DNA of 53,845 nucleotides from Bacteroidota bacterium (GTDB taxonomy: Bacteria; Bacteroidota; Bacteroidia; Chitinophagales; Chitinophagaceae). Numbering within the stretch: position 1 is the stretch's first letter; the number at the start of each line of letters is the position of its first letter. Of the stretch, positions 53,380-53,845 are shown piece by piece. A program made the position numbers and the translations under genes. The stretch spans positions 1-53,845 of the forward strand of contig JAEYQO010000097.1 in the NCBI GenBank assembly GCA_023409975.1, in the 5' to 3' direction. The notes below the pieces were generated by a model. It was not told the DNA's origin and made no database searches. It worked only from the letters and a program-made list of their open reading frames with translations.

Positions 53380-53845
53380 TCAACCTCTCTTCCCCGACAA
53401 CATCGGCACAAAAACAAAATCCCCCATTTCTTCCTCATGGGTATTACCGTTCTTGTCTTTGGTGATGCGGAGCATCTTCTGTCCGGACTCGTCGCCGACG
53501 GGAATGACGGCAATACCGCCGGGTTTCAATTGCTCGATCAGCTTTGGCGGCACAAAGGGCGCAGCCGCCGTCACGATCACCTTATCGAAGGGGGCATAGG
53601 ACTGGAGTCCCTCATAACCGTCTCCGAAGAACCTTTTGATATTGGGGTAGTTTTTAAGAAAGAAGAACTGTCCCACCAGATCATACAGCGCCCTTTGCCT
53701 TTCGACGCTGAAGACCATAGCGCCCATTTCAGCGAGCACACAGGCCTGGTAGGCGCTGCCGGTACCGATTTCCAGTACCTTATCAAATTTCTTTATCTCC
53801 AGGAGCTGGGTCTGGTAAGCCACGGTATAGGGCTGTGATATTGTC
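53380..53845 (-). CDS. pcm: Protein-L-isoaspartate O-methyltransferase (5' end outside window)
   Basis: Repairs isoaspartate in aged proteins using S-adenosylmethionine. The visible ~155 residues carry the family substrate motif TISQPYTVAYQTQLLE at the window edge, the SAM-binding motif VLEIGTGSAYQACVLA, VFSVERQRALYDLV, and the C-terminal LIEQLKPGGIAVIPVGD. The N-terminal ~55-65 residues lie outside the window; the GTG at 53823 is internal, not the start. The remaining sequence is intact. Confidence 0.93.
   Translation of the reverse strand, partial: TISQPYTVAYQTQLLEIKKFDKVLEIGTGSAYQACVLAEMGAMVFSVERQRALYDLVGQFFFLKNYPNIKRFFGDGYEGLQSYAPFDKVIVTAAAPFVPPKLIEQLKPGGIAVIPVGDESGQKMLRITKDKNGNTHEEEMGDFVFVPMLSGKRG

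Overview
The window comes from a member of the Bacteroidota, most likely a Chitinophagaceae-type gliding bacterium. This is inferred from several signs: a gldC gene, a secreted protein with a type IX secretion C-terminal domain, an ABC permease fused to an M1 peptidase, RNase Y, start regions without clear Shine-Dalgarno sequences, and several good matches to the Bacteroidota promoter box TAnnTTTG. Genus and species cannot be read from the sequence. Both edges cut genes: an ABC ATPase at the left and protein-L-isoaspartate methyltransferase at the right.

Left part (1-9,180): an ABC ATPase and its permease/M1-peptidase partner, a T9SS-exported propeller-like protein, a GlxA-type AraC regulator, and a minus-strand pair of LUD-domain protein and adenine deaminase. 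A non-coding array of eight 35-bp tandem repeats follows. Housekeeping block (9,480-19,900): ftsH and rsfS face birA; birA overlaps a GT-C/TPR membrane protein. Then comes a minus-strand run ybeY, rluA-type synthase, gldC, yqeY-type gene, cvpA-type gene and pabA/trpG, followed by a lone FeoA protein, nadD and an AI-2E-family transporter.

Middle (19,900-32,300): a small envelope cassette (YtxH, holin-like protein, unknown), a tandem universal stress protein, a phenylacetate-pathway pair (enoyl-CoA hydratase, PaaZ), an AT-richer stretch with two GT39-like membrane glycosyltransferase genes (one split by a 1-base frameshift at a G run), then a moxR/DUF1569 pair, a MazG-like pyrophosphohydrolase and a type II NADH dehydrogenase.

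Signalling island (32,329-39,722): five tightly packed plus-strand genes encode a REC-PAS-histidine kinase, a 1340-residue NIT/HAMP/GAF hybrid kinase with three receiver domains, a single-domain receiver, CheR and CheB. There is no chemoreceptor, CheA or CheW here, so this looks like a chemotaxis-derived phosphorelay with another output. It is the most system-like part of the window.

Right part (39,740-53,845): rny, an NlpC/P60 peptidase, a secreted protein built of about ten ~35-residue repeats, a duplicated hairpin plus mini-ORF element, infC and thrS, a small lipoprotein, an orphan sensor kinase, uvrA, a GNAT acetyltransferase, a YceI protein, a gene-poor stretch that carries relatives of the 35-bp repeat, and pcm. 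I saw no tRNA, rRNA, CRISPR array, insertion sequence or prophage.
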